Below, in pieces: positions 9,224 to 22,451 of a stretch of 64,000 nt of DNA. A program made the translations under genes and the position numbers. This DNA is from an uncultured Pelagibacteraceae bacterium (GTDB lineage: Bacteria > Pseudomonadota > Alphaproteobacteria > Pelagibacterales > Pelagibacteraceae), in the NCBI GenBank assembly GCA_902601315.1, contig CACKMS010000003.1:62001-126000 (forward strand), read 5' to 3'. Numbering within the stretch: position 1 is the stretch's first letter; each line of letters starts with the position of its first letter. The notes under the pieces were generated by a model. That model made no database searches. It had not been told where the DNA came from and was given only the letters and a program-made list of their open reading frames with translations.

Positions 9224-10171
9224 ATGAAATTAACCAGTGAACAGGCACAAGAAATAAAAGATCAACAATCACAGGAATATAAGACTAAAAGAGTAACAGC
9301 ACCAGAATTAGAGAAAATTCTTTATGAAGCTATTCCAATATTAGATCACGGATTTATTAGGGTAGTTGACTATATGGGTGAAGATACTTCAATAGTTCAA
9401 TCAGCTAGAGTTTCATATGGTAAAGGGACAAAGAAAGTCTCAACAGATGAAGGATTAATTAAGTATTTAATGAGACACTGGCATAGCACTCCATTTGAAA
9501 TGTGTGAAATTAAATATCACGTTAAACTTCCAATATTCATTGCAAGACAATGGATCAGGCATAGAACTGCAAATGTAAATGAATACTCTGCAAGATATTC
9601 TATCCTTGATAAAGAGTTTTATTTACCTGCACCTGAGCATCTAGCAGCACAGTCGCAAAGTAACAGACAAGGAAGAGGTGATGTTCTTGAAGGTGAAAAA
9701 GCTAAAGAAGTTTTAGAACTTTTAAAAGGGGATGCTGAGCAGACATATAATAATTATCAAACAATGCTCAATGAAAGATATGATGGATCTGTAATTGATG
9801 AAAATGTAGTGGGACTTGCAAGAGAACTTGCACGGATGAATTTAACTTTAAATACCTATACGCAATGGTACTGGAAAACAGATTTATTAAACCTAATGAA
9901 TTTTTTAAGACTAAGAGCAGATCACCACGCACAATATGAAATACGAGCTTATGCTGACGTAATGTTGGATACAGTTAAAAAATGGGTACCTATAACTTAT
10001 GAGGCATTTATGGATTACAGAGTGGGGGGAACAGAAGTTTCTGCAAAAGGAAAAGAAGTACTTAAAAAATTAATCAAAGGTGATAAAGTTGACATGGATC
10101 AATCAGGACTTTCAAAAAGAGAATGGAATGAACTTATGGAAGCTTTTGATCTTAAAGATAAATTGATTTAA
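9224..10171 (+). CDS. thyX: FAD-dependent thymidylate synthase ThyX
   Basis: Makes dTMP from dUMP using methylene-tetrahydrofolate and reduced flavin. The ThyX signature [15 protein letters not shown] is at residues 112-126 and contains the RHR and the distal Ser of the family motif. At 315 residues it is longer than many ThyX proteins, with extra N- and C-terminal helices, a form I associate with alphaproteobacteria. The flavin enzyme implies that dihydrofolate is not generated at this step. Its last 20 bases overlap the end of the convergent mrp gene. Confidence 0.96.
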   Translation: MKLTSEQAQEIKDQQSQEYKTKRVTAPELEKILYEAIPILDHGFIRVVDYMGEDTSIVQSARVSYGKGTKKVSTDEGLIKYLMRHWHSTPFEMCEIKYHVKLPIFIARQWIRHRTANVNEYSARYSILDKEFYLPAPEHLAAQSQSNRQGRGDVLEGEKAKEVLELLKGDAEQTYNNYQTMLNERYDGSVIDENVVGLARELARMNLTLNTYTQWYWKTDLLNLMNFLRLRADHHAQYEIRAYADVMLDTVKKWVPITYEAFMDYRVGGTEVSAKGKEVLKKLIKGDKVDMDQSGLSKREWNELMEAFDLKDKLI

Positions 10172-10976
10172 TCTTATTAGCAAATTCTAAATAAATTTTA
10201 GAAATATCATGATCAGGTTTGCTTTCAACTATTGGAGATCCTAAATCACCTTGCTTTCCAACTTCTGAATTAATTGGTATTTCGCCTAAAAATTCTTTTT
10301 GAAATTCTTCTGCAGTCCTCTTAACACCACCTTCTCCAAAGATTGCATATTTTTTTCCATCGTCACCAATAAAATGGCTCATGTTATCTATTAACCCAAT
10401 TATTTTGACTTTTAATTTATCAAACATTCTAATTCCCCGTTTAACATCTTGAAGGGCAATTTCTTGAGGAGTGGAAACAATAATTGCTCCATCCATATTT
10501 ATTTCTTGAGCAAATGTTAATTGTGTATCTCCAGTTCCTGGAGGCATATCAACAATGATAAAATCTAAATCTTTCCAAGCAACTTTTTGAGTAAATGTTT
10601 TGATTGCACTTGTTACCATTGGTCCACGCCAAATCATTGGTGTCTGTTCATCAGTTAAAAAACCAATAGACATGCACTGAATATCATACTTAATAATTGG
10701 TTTTAAAGTTTGACCATCGCTTTCTGGCTTTTCATTAATTGAAAATAATTTTGGAAGAGATGGGCCGTAAATATCAGCATCTAACAACCCAACTTTGCAC
10801 CCAACTTTTTTAAGAGCTAAAGCAAGATTCGTTGCAAAAGTAGATTTACCAACTCCGCCTTTTGCACTTGAGATTGCAATTGTAAATTTGGTGCCTGGTA
10901 TAGGGTTTTTTTGAAAGCTTTTTGGCTCAGTTTTAGCCTTCATTGTGTCACTAAGGCCTACTTTTTTGTCATTCAT
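10152..10976 (-). CDS. mrp: Mrp/ApbC/NBP35-family P-loop iron-sulfur carrier ATPase
   Basis: Members of this family bind and hand over Fe-S clusters to apoproteins. The deviant Walker A motif [10 protein letters not shown] lies at residues 37-46, and [13 protein letters not shown] and [13 protein letters not shown] follow as expected. Two features are unusual. The protein has 274 residues and lacks the N-terminal DUF59 domain found in many homologues. The region after NMSHF, where ApbC proteins usually carry a CxxC pair, reads [15 protein letters not shown] without cysteines. Its cluster-carrier role is therefore less certain. It is divergent from hflK across only 52 bases and overlaps thyX at its 3' end. 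Confidence 0.9.
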   Translation of the reverse strand: MNDKKVGLSDTMKAKTEPKSFQKNPIPGTKFTIAISSAKGGVGKSTFATNLALALKKVGCKVGLLDADIYGPSLPKLFSINEKPESDGQTLKPIIKYDIQCMSIGFLTDEQTPMIWRGPMVTSAIKTFTQKVAWKDLDFIIVDMPPGTGDTQLTFAQEINMDGAIIVSTPQEIALQDVKRGIRMFDKLKVKIIGLIDNMSHFIGDDGKKYAIFGEGGVKRTAEEFQKEFLGEIPINSEVGKQGDLGSPIVESKPDHDISKIYLEFANKIKSIYL

Positions 10977-11006
10977 TAAAATACCATTACCTTGTTTTTA
11001 GCAATA

Positions 11007-11028
11007 AAGACACTATATAGAGTGTCTT
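11007..11028. promoter_or_regulatory. Perfect inverted repeat abutting the hflK start codon
   Basis: The arms AAGACACT (11007-11014) and AGTGTCTT (11021-11028) are perfectly complementary and separated by ATATAG. The right arm ends at the base before the hflK ATG. It lies in the 52-base divergent gap between mrp and hflK and replaces any Shine-Dalgarno sequence. It could be an operator, or an RNA hairpin that limits hflK translation. Confidence 0.55.
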
Positions 11029-12120
11029 ATGAATGATTTCAGAAATCAAAGCCCATGGGGCAGCTCTCCAGGAGGTGGTGGAGGAAATGGTGGATTTAGA
11101 AGAGGTCCAACTCCACCTAATATTGATGAAGTCATTAAAAAAATTCAAAGTTTATTAAATAGATTTTTAGGCGGCGGCAAAGGTGGAGCTAAACCAATAA
11201 TTGTTGGTTTACTTATTATAATCACTCTTTGGGGACTTAGTGGACTTTACAGAGTACTTCCAGATGAACAAGGTGTTGTTTTAAGATTTGGAAAATTTGT
11301 AAATACTACACAGCCTGGTCTTAATTATCATTTTCCATATCCAATTGAGAGTGTGATTACTCCAAAGGTTACAAAAGTAAACAGAATGGATATTGGTTTT
11401 AGATCTGAAAGAGATAGTGGGTTTTCATCTGGGGGTGTTGCTGATGTACCAGAAGAAAGCCTAATGTTAACTGGTGATGAAAATATTGTTAACATCGACT
11501 TTTCGGTATTTTGGGTGATAAAAGATGCAGGAAATTTCTTATTTAAAATACAGGATCCTGAGGGCACTGTAAAAGCTGCAGCAGAAACTGCTATGAGAGA
11601 AGTGATCGCAAGATCAAATATTCAACCAATATTAACAGAGGGTAGATCAGTAATTGAAACAGAAACTCAAGAAATTATTCAAAAAATTTTAGATGAATAT
11701 ACATCTGGTATTCAAATTACTCAAGTTCAAACACAAAAAGCAGACCCACCAGATCAAGTAATAGACGCATTTAGAGATGTTCAGGCAGCAAGAGCTGATA
11801 TGGAAAGATCTAAAAACGAGGCTGAAGCATATGCAAATGATGTGATCCCAAGAGCACGGGGAGAAGCGCAAAAAATTCTACAAGCTGCGGAAGCTTATAA
11901 AAAAGAAGTTGTTGCAAAAGCAGAGGGTGAAGCAAGTAGGTTTTTAGCAATTTATAATGAGTATGCAAAAGCTAAACAAGTTACACAAGAAAGAATGTTT
12001 TTAGAGACTATGGAAACAGTTTTAGGAGACATTAATAAAATCATAATTGATAAAAATTCTGGTTCAGGAGTGGTTCCTTATTTACCACTTCCTGAACTAA
12101 AAAAAGCGGAGAATAATTAA
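11029..12120 (+). CDS. hflK: HflK, SPFH/prohibitin-family membrane protein
   Basis: HflK and HflC form a large periplasmic-side cage around the membrane protease FtsH and modulate its activity. The 363-residue protein has a Gly-rich cytoplasmic N-terminus, one membrane segment near residues 60-78 (IIVGLLIIITLWGLSGLY), the SPFH domain beginning LPDEQGVVLRFGKF, and a long helical region rich in Glu, Ala and Lys. The hflC ATG follows immediately after the stop, so the two are co-translated. A perfect inverted repeat directly precedes the start. Confidence 0.96.
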   Translation: MNDFRNQSPWGSSPGGGGGNGGFRRGPTPPNIDEVIKKIQSLLNRFLGGGKGGAKPIIVGLLIIITLWGLSGLYRVLPDEQGVVLRFGKFVNTTQPGLNYHFPYPIESVITPKVTKVNRMDIGFRSERDSGFSSGGVADVPEESLMLTGDENIVNIDFSVFWVIKDAGNFLFKIQDPEGTVKAAAETAMREVIARSNIQPILTEGRSVIETETQEIIQKILDEYTSGIQITQVQTQKADPPDQVIDAFRDVQAARADMERSKNEAEAYANDVIPRARGEAQKILQAAEAYKKEVVAKAEGEASRFLAIYNEYAKAKQVTQERMFLETMETVLGDINKIIIDKNSGSGVVPYLPLPELKKAENN

Positions 12121-12990
12121 ATGAAAGCTGGAAAAATTTTAATCCCAATTATAATAGTAATTGCTGCAACAATATTCTTTTCTATTTTTATAGTAAAAGA
12201 GGTTAATCAAGCAATCGTTCTTCAATTCGGTGATCCTAAAAGAATTTTATTAAAGCCAGGTTTAAACTTTAAAATACCGTTTATTCAAAATGTAGTATTT
12301 TTAGATAAAAGAATATTAAATTTAGATACTCCACCAGAAGAAGTAATTGCATCAGACCAAAAACGATTAATTGTTGATGCATTTGCAAGATTTCAAATTA
12401 TAGACCCATTAAAATTTTATATTTCAGTTGGAAATGAGAGAGTTGCAAGATCAAGACTTTCAACAATTATAAATTCAAGAATAAGAAACGTTCTTGGTCA
12501 ACAACAACTTCAAACCTTGTTATCTCAAGATAGAACAAAACAAATGGCCTTAATCCAAGAGGGTGTAAATAATGAAGCTGAAAATTTTGGTATTAAAATT
12601 GTTGATGTAAGAATTAAAAGAGCTGATCTTCCACAAGCAAATAGTGATGCAATCTTTAGAAGAATGCAGACTGAGAGGGAGAGAGAAGCGAAAGAATTTA
12701 GAGCAAAAGGTGCAGAGATGGCTGTAACTATTACTTCAACTGCGGATAAGGAAGTAACAGTAATTTTAGCTGAAGCACAAAAACAATCAGAGATCATGAA
12801 AGGTGAAGGGGATGGGCAGAGAAATAATATTTTCGCAGATGCCTTTGGTCAAGATCCAGAGTTCTTTGCATTTTATAGATCTATGCAAGCATACGGAAAA
12901 GCATTTAATGCAGGAGAAACATCTATGATCTTATCTCCTGATAGTGAATTTTTTAAATTTTTTGGAAATATAAAACCTAAATCAGAATAA
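12121..12990 (+). CDS. hflC: HflC, SPFH/prohibitin-family membrane protein
   Basis: Partner of HflK in the FtsH-modulating complex. Its 289 residues start with a membrane segment (ILIPIIIVIAATIFFSIFIV), followed by an SPFH domain (VNQAIVLQFGDPKRILLKPG) and an extended helix ending near residue 230. It abuts hflK with no gap, and the small DUF2065 gene follows nine bases later. Typical in length and order. Confidence 0.96.
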   Translation: MKAGKILIPIIIVIAATIFFSIFIVKEVNQAIVLQFGDPKRILLKPGLNFKIPFIQNVVFLDKRILNLDTPPEEVIASDQKRLIVDAFARFQIIDPLKFYISVGNERVARSRLSTIINSRIRNVLGQQQLQTLLSQDRTKQMALIQEGVNNEAENFGIKIVDVRIKRADLPQANSDAIFRRMQTEREREAKEFRAKGAEMAVTITSTADKEVTVILAEAQKQSEIMKGEGDGQRNNIFADAFGQDPEFFAFYRSMQAYGKAFNAGETSMILSPDSEFFKFFGNIKPKSE

Positions 12991-12999
12991 CTTAATCCT

Positions 13000-13185
13000 A
13001 TGAAGGAATTGATCATTGCATTTGGTCTGTTCTTGTTCATTGAGGGAATTTTATATGCCTTATTTCCATCAAAAATGAAAAATATGCTATCAAAATTAAA
13101 TGAGCTAAATGACAGTCAGCTTCGGAAAGGTGGATTGGTATTTGCAGTTATAGGGTTTTTAATAATTTGGTACTTAAAGTCATGA
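13000..13185 (+). CDS. Small DUF2065 (YjeT-like) membrane protein
   Basis: A 61-residue protein with two hydrophobic segments (residues 3-20 and 45-59) separated by a short basic and polar loop. Small DUF2065 proteins such as YjeT are commonly found just downstream of hflC, and the position here matches. Their role is not established. The TGA stop overlaps the degP start in an ATGA arrangement, indicating translational coupling. Confidence 0.85.
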   Translation: MKELIIAFGLFLFIEGILYALFPSKMKNMLSKLNELNDSQLRKGGLVFAVIGFLIIWYLKS

Positions 13186-14588
13186 AAAAATATTTAAAGT
13201 CATTAATTATTCTCATTTTTTCTTTAAATTTTTCAATTGTATCGAATGCAAAGGATATCCCTGCCTCATTTGCTGATTTAGCTGAAAGATTAATGCCATC
13301 GGTTGTAAATATCTCAACAACAACAACAATTACAACAAGATCAAACCCTTTCCCGTTCCAATTTCCCCCTGGATCGCCATTTGAGGATATGTTCAAAGAT
13401 TTTGGTACTCCTCAAGAGAGAAAAACAAGTGCATTAGGTTCAGGATTTATAATTAGTGATGATGGAATAGTGATCACCAATAACCACGTTATTCAAGGCG
13501 CAGAGGATGTTTTTGTAAGAGTAAAAGGAGACCAAGAGTTTAAAGCAAAAATTTTAGGTGCTGATCCTGGGATGGACATAGCAGTTTTAAAAATAGAAAG
13601 TGATGAAAAATTTTTACCAGTTAAATTTGGGGATTCTGACAAATCAAGAATTGGAGATTGGGTAATTGCAATTGGAAATCCATTTGGATTAGGAGGGACT
13701 GTTACAGCAGGAATTATTTCAGCAAGAAATAGATCAATTGGATTATCAAGATACGAAGATTTTATTCAAACAGATGCATCTATTAATCAGGGAAATTCTG
13801 GAGGACCCTTATTTAATATGTACGGAGATGTAATTGGGATTAATACTGCAATCTTAGGTCAATCTGGATCAATTGGAATTGGATTTGCAATTCCCTCAAA
13901 TAGTGCAGATAGAGTAATTAAACAGTTAATAGAATTTGGCGAAACAAAAAGAGGTTGGTTAGGTGTTAGAATTCAAACTGTTACAAAAGAAATTGCTGAC
14001 GTTGAAAAATTAGATAAACCAAGAGGTGCTTTGGTTGCAAGTGTTGCAGATGGAAGCCCATCTGACAAAGGTGGTATTAAAGCCGGAGATATTATTTTAG
14101 AGTTTGATGGCAAACCCATCAAAGAAATGGTTGAACTTCCAAAAATAGTTGCTCAAACAGATGTTGGAAAAAAAGTAGTTGTTAAAGTTTGGAGAAATAA
14201 AAGAGAAATCACTAAAAATATAATTTTAGGTAGACTTGAGACATCGGAAGATTTTAAAGAAAAAACTATAATTACTGAAAAACCAAAGGAAGTTGAAATT
14301 GATGGACTAAAAATTACTGTAAGATTACTAGATAGAAAAGACATTGAAGATAGAAAATTATCAAAAGATGTTAAAGGAGTTGTTATAACTAAAATTGCTC
14401 AAGACAGCCCTATAAACTATCTTGAAACTGGCAACATCATTGTCGAAGCTCAAAAGAAAAAAATAAATACAATAGGTGACTTAGAAAATATTGTAAAAAT
14501 GGCTACAAGAAGTTCAGAAAAAACTTTGTTAATTGCAATTTATAACAACCAAAATCAAAGAAGATATATTGGTGTTAAACTAGATTAA
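13182..14588 (+). CDS. degP: Periplasmic Do/DegP-family serine protease
   Basis: An envelope protease and chaperone. I prefer the ATG at 13182, which overlaps the upstream stop as ATGA and starts a clean signal peptide (Lys-rich start, hydrophobic core, SNA before KD). A TTG five codons earlier is less likely. In the 468-residue product the catalytic triad is His102 in TNNHVIQG, Asp132 in GMDIAVLKI and Ser206 in QGNSGGPLF. Two PDZ-like regions follow, the first beginning around GWLGVRIQ. Neighbours hflK, hflC and degP are all membrane or envelope quality-control genes. The miaA ATG overlaps the stop by one base. Confidence 0.95.
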   Translation: MKKYLKSLIILIFSLNFSIVSNAKDIPASFADLAERLMPSVVNISTTTTITTRSNPFPFQFPPGSPFEDMFKDFGTPQERKTSALGSGFIISDDGIVITNNHVIQGAEDVFVRVKGDQEFKAKILGADPGMDIAVLKIESDEKFLPVKFGDSDKSRIGDWVIAIGNPFGLGGTVTAGIISARNRSIGLSRYEDFIQTDASINQGNSGGPLFNMYGDVIGINTAILGQSGSIGIGFAIPSNSADRVIKQLIEFGETKRGWLGVRIQTVTKEIADVEKLDKPRGALVASVADGSPSDKGGIKAGDIILEFDGKPIKEMVELPKIVAQTDVGKKVVVKVWRNKREITKNIILGRLETSEDFKEKTIITEKPKEVEIDGLKITVRLLDRKDIEDRKLSKDVKGVVITKIAQDSPINYLETGNIIVEAQKKKINTIGDLENIVKMATRSSEKTLLIAIYNNQNQRRYIGVKLD

Positions 14589-15496
14589 TGGACCTTAAGT
14601 CCAAAATTATTTTAATCTCAGGACCCACTGCATCAGGCAAATCAAATTTTGCTATAAGACTTGCTAAGAAAATTAATGGAGAAATTATTAATGCTGATAG
14701 TATGCAGATATATAAAGAATTTCGAATTTTAACTGCAAGACCTAAACAAAAAGATTATCAAAAAATTAGACATCACTTATATGGTTTTTTAAATGTTACA
14801 AAAAAATTTTCAACAGGTGAGTGGCTAAATCATTGTCACAAAAAAATAAAAGAAATTCAATCAAGAAATAAAATTCCAATACTTGTTGGTGGAACAGGAC
14901 TTTATTTTAAAGCACTTACTGATGGATTGGTCAAAATTCCAATTATTCCTCTTAAAATTAGAAATAAGATAAGAAACTTACAAAAAAAAATTGGGCAAAA
15001 AAAATTTTATTCAAAACTTTTAAAACTAGATCCTAATATTAAAGATAAAATTATTGAAACTGATGTTCAAAGATCAATGAGAGCATACGAAGTAAAGTAT
15101 CATACAAAAAAATCTTTATATGATTGGTTTAAAAATACAAAATCAAAGTTTCAAGATCAGGTATTTTTTAAAATTTATATCGATTATCCAAGAAATGAAT
15201 TGATTAAGAGAATAGCTTCTAGATCAGAACGAATGTTAAAAGATGGAGCAATTAATGAGGTTAAAAGATTTTTAAAACTTAAAATTAAGAAAGATAATAG
15301 CTCTAATAAGGTAATTGGTATTGCTGAGATTAAAGAATATTTAGAAAAAAAATTAGATCTCAAAGATGTTATTGAGAAAATTACTATAAAAACTAGACAA
15401 TACGCTAAAAGACAAAGCACATGGGCCAGAGGTCAGATGTCGAACTGGAATAAAATTAGTTCCAAGGACTTAAAAAAATTTATGAAAAAAATCTAA
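14588..15496 (+). CDS. miaA: tRNA dimethylallyltransferase
   Basis: Adds the dimethylallyl group to A37 of tRNAs that read UNN codons. Its 302 residues include the P-loop GPTASGKS near residues 11-18, the DSMQIY substrate segment, and VGGTGLYFKALTDGL. The C-terminal RQYAKRQSTWARGQ motif is diagnostic. It overlaps the end of degP by one base (taATG), so it is the last gene of the hflK operon. A 53-base gap separates it from ilvB. Confidence 0.96.
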   Translation: MDLKSKIILISGPTASGKSNFAIRLAKKINGEIINADSMQIYKEFRILTARPKQKDYQKIRHHLYGFLNVTKKFSTGEWLNHCHKKIKEIQSRNKIPILVGGTGLYFKALTDGLVKIPIIPLKIRNKIRNLQKKIGQKKFYSKLLKLDPNIKDKIIETDVQRSMRAYEVKYHTKKSLYDWFKNTKSKFQDQVFFKIYIDYPRNELIKRIASRSERMLKDGAINEVKRFLKLKIKKDNSSNKVIGIAEIKEYLEKKLDLKDVIEKITIKTRQYAKRQSTWARGQMSNWNKISSKDLKKFMKKI

Positions 15497-15513
15497 TTTT
15501 AACACTGTTAAAC

Positions 15514-15552
15514 TTGACCTTTAAGCACAACTTCAGCTAGATTGGCTGAATG
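15514..15552 (+). promoter_or_regulatory. Candidate ilvB promoter with inverted repeat over the start codon
   Basis: A TTGACC hexamer at 15514-15519 is followed after 18 bases by TAGATT, a plausible but weak -35/-10 pair. The arms TTCAGC (15532-15537) and GCTGAA (15545-15550) form an inverted repeat whose last base is the A of the ilvB ATG. There is no Shine-Dalgarno sequence. If the promoter is right the transcript would be nearly leaderless. Confidence 0.35.
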
Positions 15553-17316
15553 CCAAAATTATTTTCTGGAGCTGAGATTGTATTTAAATGCCTTGAAGAC
15601 CAAGATGTATCTCATATCTTTGGTTATCCAGGTGGTGCGGTACTTCCGATATATGATGAATTAAAAAATCATAATTCAGTAAAACATATTTTAGTAAGAC
15701 ACGAACAAGGAGCAGGTCATGCTGCAGAGGGTTATGCAAGATCTACCGGAAAACCAGGTGTCGTTCTTGTAACATCAGGACCAGGTGCAACAAATGTAGT
15801 TACAGCATTAACAGATGCATATATGGATAGTGTACCTTTAGTTTGCATCTCAGGACAAGTTCCAACACACTTAATTGGAACAGATGCATTTCAAGAATGT
15901 GATACTACAGGTATTACAAGACCATGCACAAAACATAATTGGCTAGTAAAAGATATAAACGATTTAGCAGAAGTTATGCATAAAGCTTTTGAAGTTGCTA
16001 CAACAGGAAGACCAGGTCCAGTGCTGGTTGATATTCCAAAAGATATTCAATTTCAAAAAACACTTTACAAAAAATTTAAAAGAAAAAGTAAATCAAATGG
16101 CGCAAGTCATAATAATTTTAGTCAAGATAATATTGATGAATTAGTTCATCTAATGAGCAAGGCTACAAAACCTATTTTCTATACAGGTGGTGGTGTTATT
16201 AATTCAGGTCCCAAGGCTAGTGAATTACTTAGAGAATTAGTTTATACAACTGGTTTTCCAATAACTACAACACTACAAGGATTAGGATCTTTTCCAGGTG
16301 ATGATAATCAATTCTTAGGAATGCTAGGAATGCATGGAACGTATGAAGCCAATAATGCAATGTATGAATGTGATTTGATGATCAATATTGGTGCAAGATT
16401 TGATGATAGGATTACAGGGAAAATAGATGAGTTTTCTCCTAAATCTAAAAAAGTTCATATCGACATAGATCCATCATCGATTAATAAAAATGTTAAAGTA
16501 GATCTTGCCATTGTTGGAGATGTTAAATCAGTAATTACATCTACTTTGAAAACTTTAAAGAAATCAAAAGCAAATTTTATAAAATCTAATAAACAAAAAA
16601 CATCTAAGTGGTGGGAAAAAATTCAAAAATGGAGATCAAAAAGATCTTTAGATTATATTGGTAGCGAGGAAACAATTAAACCTCAGTATGCAATTGAAAG
16701 ATTGTATGAACTTACAAAAGATAAAGATACTTTTATAACTACTGAAGTTGGACAACATCAAATGTGGGCTGCGCAACACTATAAATTTAATAAACCAAAT
16801 AGATGGATGACATCTGGAGGATTGGGTACAATGGGATATGGTCTTCCCGCAGCTGTTGGAGTTCAAATTGCACATCCACAAAAGCTAGTGATTGATATTG
16901 CAGGAGAAGCATCTGTATTAATGACGATGCAGGAAATGTCTACTGCTGTACAATATAGTTTGCCAATAAAAATATTTATTTTAAATAATGAATACATGGG
17001 AATGGTTCGACAATGGCAAGAATTGCTTCATGACAAAAATTATTCTGAAAGTTATACAGCTGCGCTTCCAGACTTTGTTCAAATGGCAGAGGCATATGGA
17101 TGTGTTGGTATTAGAGCTAAAACACCTGAAGAATTAGACGATAAGATCATAGAAATGCTAAATACAGACAGGCCTGTTATTTTTGATTGTTTAGTTGATA
17201 AACAGGAAAATTGCTTTCCAATGATACCTTCTGGCAAACCTCATAATCAAATGATTTTGGGTCCAAAAGATAAGAAAGAGAATAAAATTACAGGCAAAGG
17301 AAGAACGCTCGTTTAA
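15550..17316 (+). CDS. ilvB: Acetolactate synthase large subunit
   Basis: Thiamine-diphosphate and FAD enzyme for the first committed step of valine, leucine and isoleucine synthesis. It has 588 residues. Glu52 in VRHEQGAGHAAEG is the TPP-activating residue. The FAD-binding and C-terminal TPP domains are in the expected order. The TPP motif reads GEASVLMTMQE rather than the textbook GDGS form, a variant I believe is frequent in alphaproteobacterial enzymes. Its stop overlaps the ilvH ATG by one base. Confidence 0.97.
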   Translation: MPKLFSGAEIVFKCLEDQDVSHIFGYPGGAVLPIYDELKNHNSVKHILVRHEQGAGHAAEGYARSTGKPGVVLVTSGPGATNVVTALTDAYMDSVPLVCISGQVPTHLIGTDAFQECDTTGITRPCTKHNWLVKDINDLAEVMHKAFEVATTGRPGPVLVDIPKDIQFQKTLYKKFKRKSKSNGASHNNFSQDNIDELVHLMSKATKPIFYTGGGVINSGPKASELLRELVYTTGFPITTTLQGLGSFPGDDNQFLGMLGMHGTYEANNAMYECDLMINIGARFDDRITGKIDEFSPKSKKVHIDIDPSSINKNVKVDLAIVGDVKSVITSTLKTLKKSKANFIKSNKQKTSKWWEKIQKWRSKRSLDYIGSEETIKPQYAIERLYELTKDKDTFITTEVGQHQMWAAQHYKFNKPNRWMTSGGLGTMGYGLPAAVGVQIAHPQKLVIDIAGEASVLMTMQEMSTAVQYSLPIKIFILNNEYMGMVRQWQELLHDKNYSESYTAALPDFVQMAEAYGCVGIRAKTPEELDDKIIEMLNTDRPVIFDCLVDKQENCFPMIPSGKPHNQMILGPKDKKENKITGKGRTLV

Positions 17317-17864
17317 TGCCAAAACCAAAATCTGCATACAGCGTTGCTGGAAGAAAAGAAAAATTAGATACTCATATTATTGTGGTATGGGTTGATAATG
17401 AGGCTGGTGTTTTAGCAAGAGTTGTAGGTTTATTTTCTGGAAGAGGTTATAATATTGAATCTTTGGCAGTTGCTGAAATTGATCAAAAATTAAACATTTC
17501 AAGAATAACAATTGTTACAACAGGAACACCACAAGTAGTTGATCAAATTAAACTACAGCTTAAAAAGCTAGTCCCAGTCCATAAAGTAGCTGACTTTAAA
17601 CGTGAAGATAAAAATGTGATATTTAAGGAAATGGCCCTTTTTAAATTTGTTGGAACTAATGGAAAAATTGATAAAGCCATTAATGCTTGTAAAAAGTATA
17701 ATGCTGTAATATTGGATACCACGAATAGATCTAAAGTTGTCCAAATAACAGCGCTTAGAAGAGAAATAGATAAAATGGCAAATAACTTAAAAAAATATGG
17801 TCTAATAAGTATATCTAGAACTGGAGCGGTCGCTATGACTAGAGGTGAAAAAGTATTTAAATAA
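17316..17864 (+). CDS. ilvH: Acetolactate synthase small (regulatory) subunit
   Basis: The regulatory chain that raises large-subunit activity and confers valine feedback inhibition. Its 182 residues open with an ACT domain (VDNEAGVLARVVGLFSGRGY) followed by the C-terminal small-subunit domain. It is translationally coupled to ilvB. ilvC follows after 15 bases with a clear AAGGAG ribosome site. Confidence 0.97.
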   Translation: MPKPKSAYSVAGRKEKLDTHIIVVWVDNEAGVLARVVGLFSGRGYNIESLAVAEIDQKLNISRITIVTTGTPQVVDQIKLQLKKLVPVHKVADFKREDKNVIFKEMALFKFVGTNGKIDKAINACKKYNAVILDTTNRSKVVQITALRREIDKMANNLKKYGLISISRTGAVAMTRGEKVFK

Positions 17865-18902
<1,038 letters not shown>

Positions 18903-18914
18903 ATTCATTTAATT

Positions 18915-18944
18915 AATTTGGGTATTTAGCCCCAATTTATTTTG
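18915..18944 (+). terminator. Weak hairpin between ilvC and leuA
   Basis: TTGGG (18918-18922) can pair with CCCAA (18931-18935) around an eight-base loop, and the right arm is followed by a T-rich tract. The stem is only five pairs plus A/T extensions, so this is a weak terminator or attenuator candidate. Confidence 0.35.
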
Positions 18945-18995
18945 CAATCTGAACGAGAGCATGTATGATGCATGCCGATAATAAGTTTACATTTT

Positions 18996-21606
<2,611 letters not shown>

Positions 21607-21612
21607 AATACT

Positions 21613-22449
21613 ATGGCAGCAGATTCGGGTAGAGATGATTTTATAATTGCTATTCGATCAGCCTTTTTAAAAAAAGGTACACGTCAAAACTTTTCTTTAT
21701 TTACACTTTTAATAATATCAATTTTAGTTTTATCTTTAGAGTATTTTAAATCAGGTCCTATAAATAAATTTAGATCTATTACTAAAGATTTAATATTTAA
21801 AGGATCATTTTTAGTTTCAGCGCCGTTTGTGTACGTGAAAGATCAATACTATTTACTTCAAGATCATCTAAATATGTATGAGGAATTTAAAATTTTAAGA
21901 GTAAAAAATTTTGAAGTTGAAAAAATAAAAAATGAAATAGAGTTTTATAAATCTGAAAATATTAGACTAAAAAAACTTATTGATGAAAGAAATATATATT
22001 CTGAGGATTATTTGTTGGCAAAAGTTCTACTTGATCAGCAAAGCCCTTTTTTAAAATCTATGATAATTAACAAAGGTTACAAGCATGGAATTAAATTAGG
22101 TGTTGCTGTGAAAGATCAATCTTATTATGTAGGAAAAATAATAAATGTAAATTTGTTAACATCTAGAATTCTACTTGCATCAGATTTGAACAGTAAGATA
22201 CCTGTGGTAATAGAACCTGGTGGAATTAATGCAATTTTATCTGGCAATGGAAATAATTCTTTCGCTGATTTGGAGTTTTTGCCAAAGATGAATGAAATTA
22301 AAGAGGGTTCAATAGTTTATACTTCAGGCGTTGATGGAATAATTTCTCCAGCAATACCAGTAGGAAAAGTCAAAATTGATAATGATAAAAGATATGTTGA
22401 TTTTTTTGTGAATTATAATCAATTGAAATTTATACGAGTTAACAACTAA
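21613..22449 (+). CDS. mreC: Cell-shape protein MreC
   Basis: A bitopic membrane protein linking MreB to the periplasmic wall synthases. In 278 residues it has a basic cytoplasmic N-terminus, one membrane segment near residues 33-47, a coiled coil around residues 80-125, and the periplasmic beta domain with AKVLLDQQSPFLKSMIINKG. Position between mreB and mreD confirms the call. Confidence 0.93.
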   Translation: MAADSGRDDFIIAIRSAFLKKGTRQNFSLFTLLIISILVLSLEYFKSGPINKFRSITKDLIFKGSFLVSAPFVYVKDQYYLLQDHLNMYEEFKILRVKNFEVEKIKNEIEFYKSENIRLKKLIDERNIYSEDYLLAKVLLDQQSPFLKSMIINKGYKHGIKLGVAVKDQSYYVGKIINVNLLTSRILLASDLNSKIPVVIEPGGINAILSGNGNNSFADLEFLPKMNEIKEGSIVYTSGVDGIISPAIPVGKVKIDNDKRYVDFFVNYNQLKFIRVNN

Positions 22450-22451
22450 TC

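Noticed and set aside
15999-17316. Possible loss of the TPP motif in IlvB because it reads GEAS instead of GDGS
   Set aside because: The rest of the motif and spacing to the Asn-Asn segment are intact, and I believe this variant is widespread in alphaproteobacterial enzymes.
18903-18995. A riboswitch or leucine-type leader peptide before leuA
   Set aside because: Only a five-pair hairpin is present; no run of leucine codons in a short leader frame and no recognisable riboswitch core.
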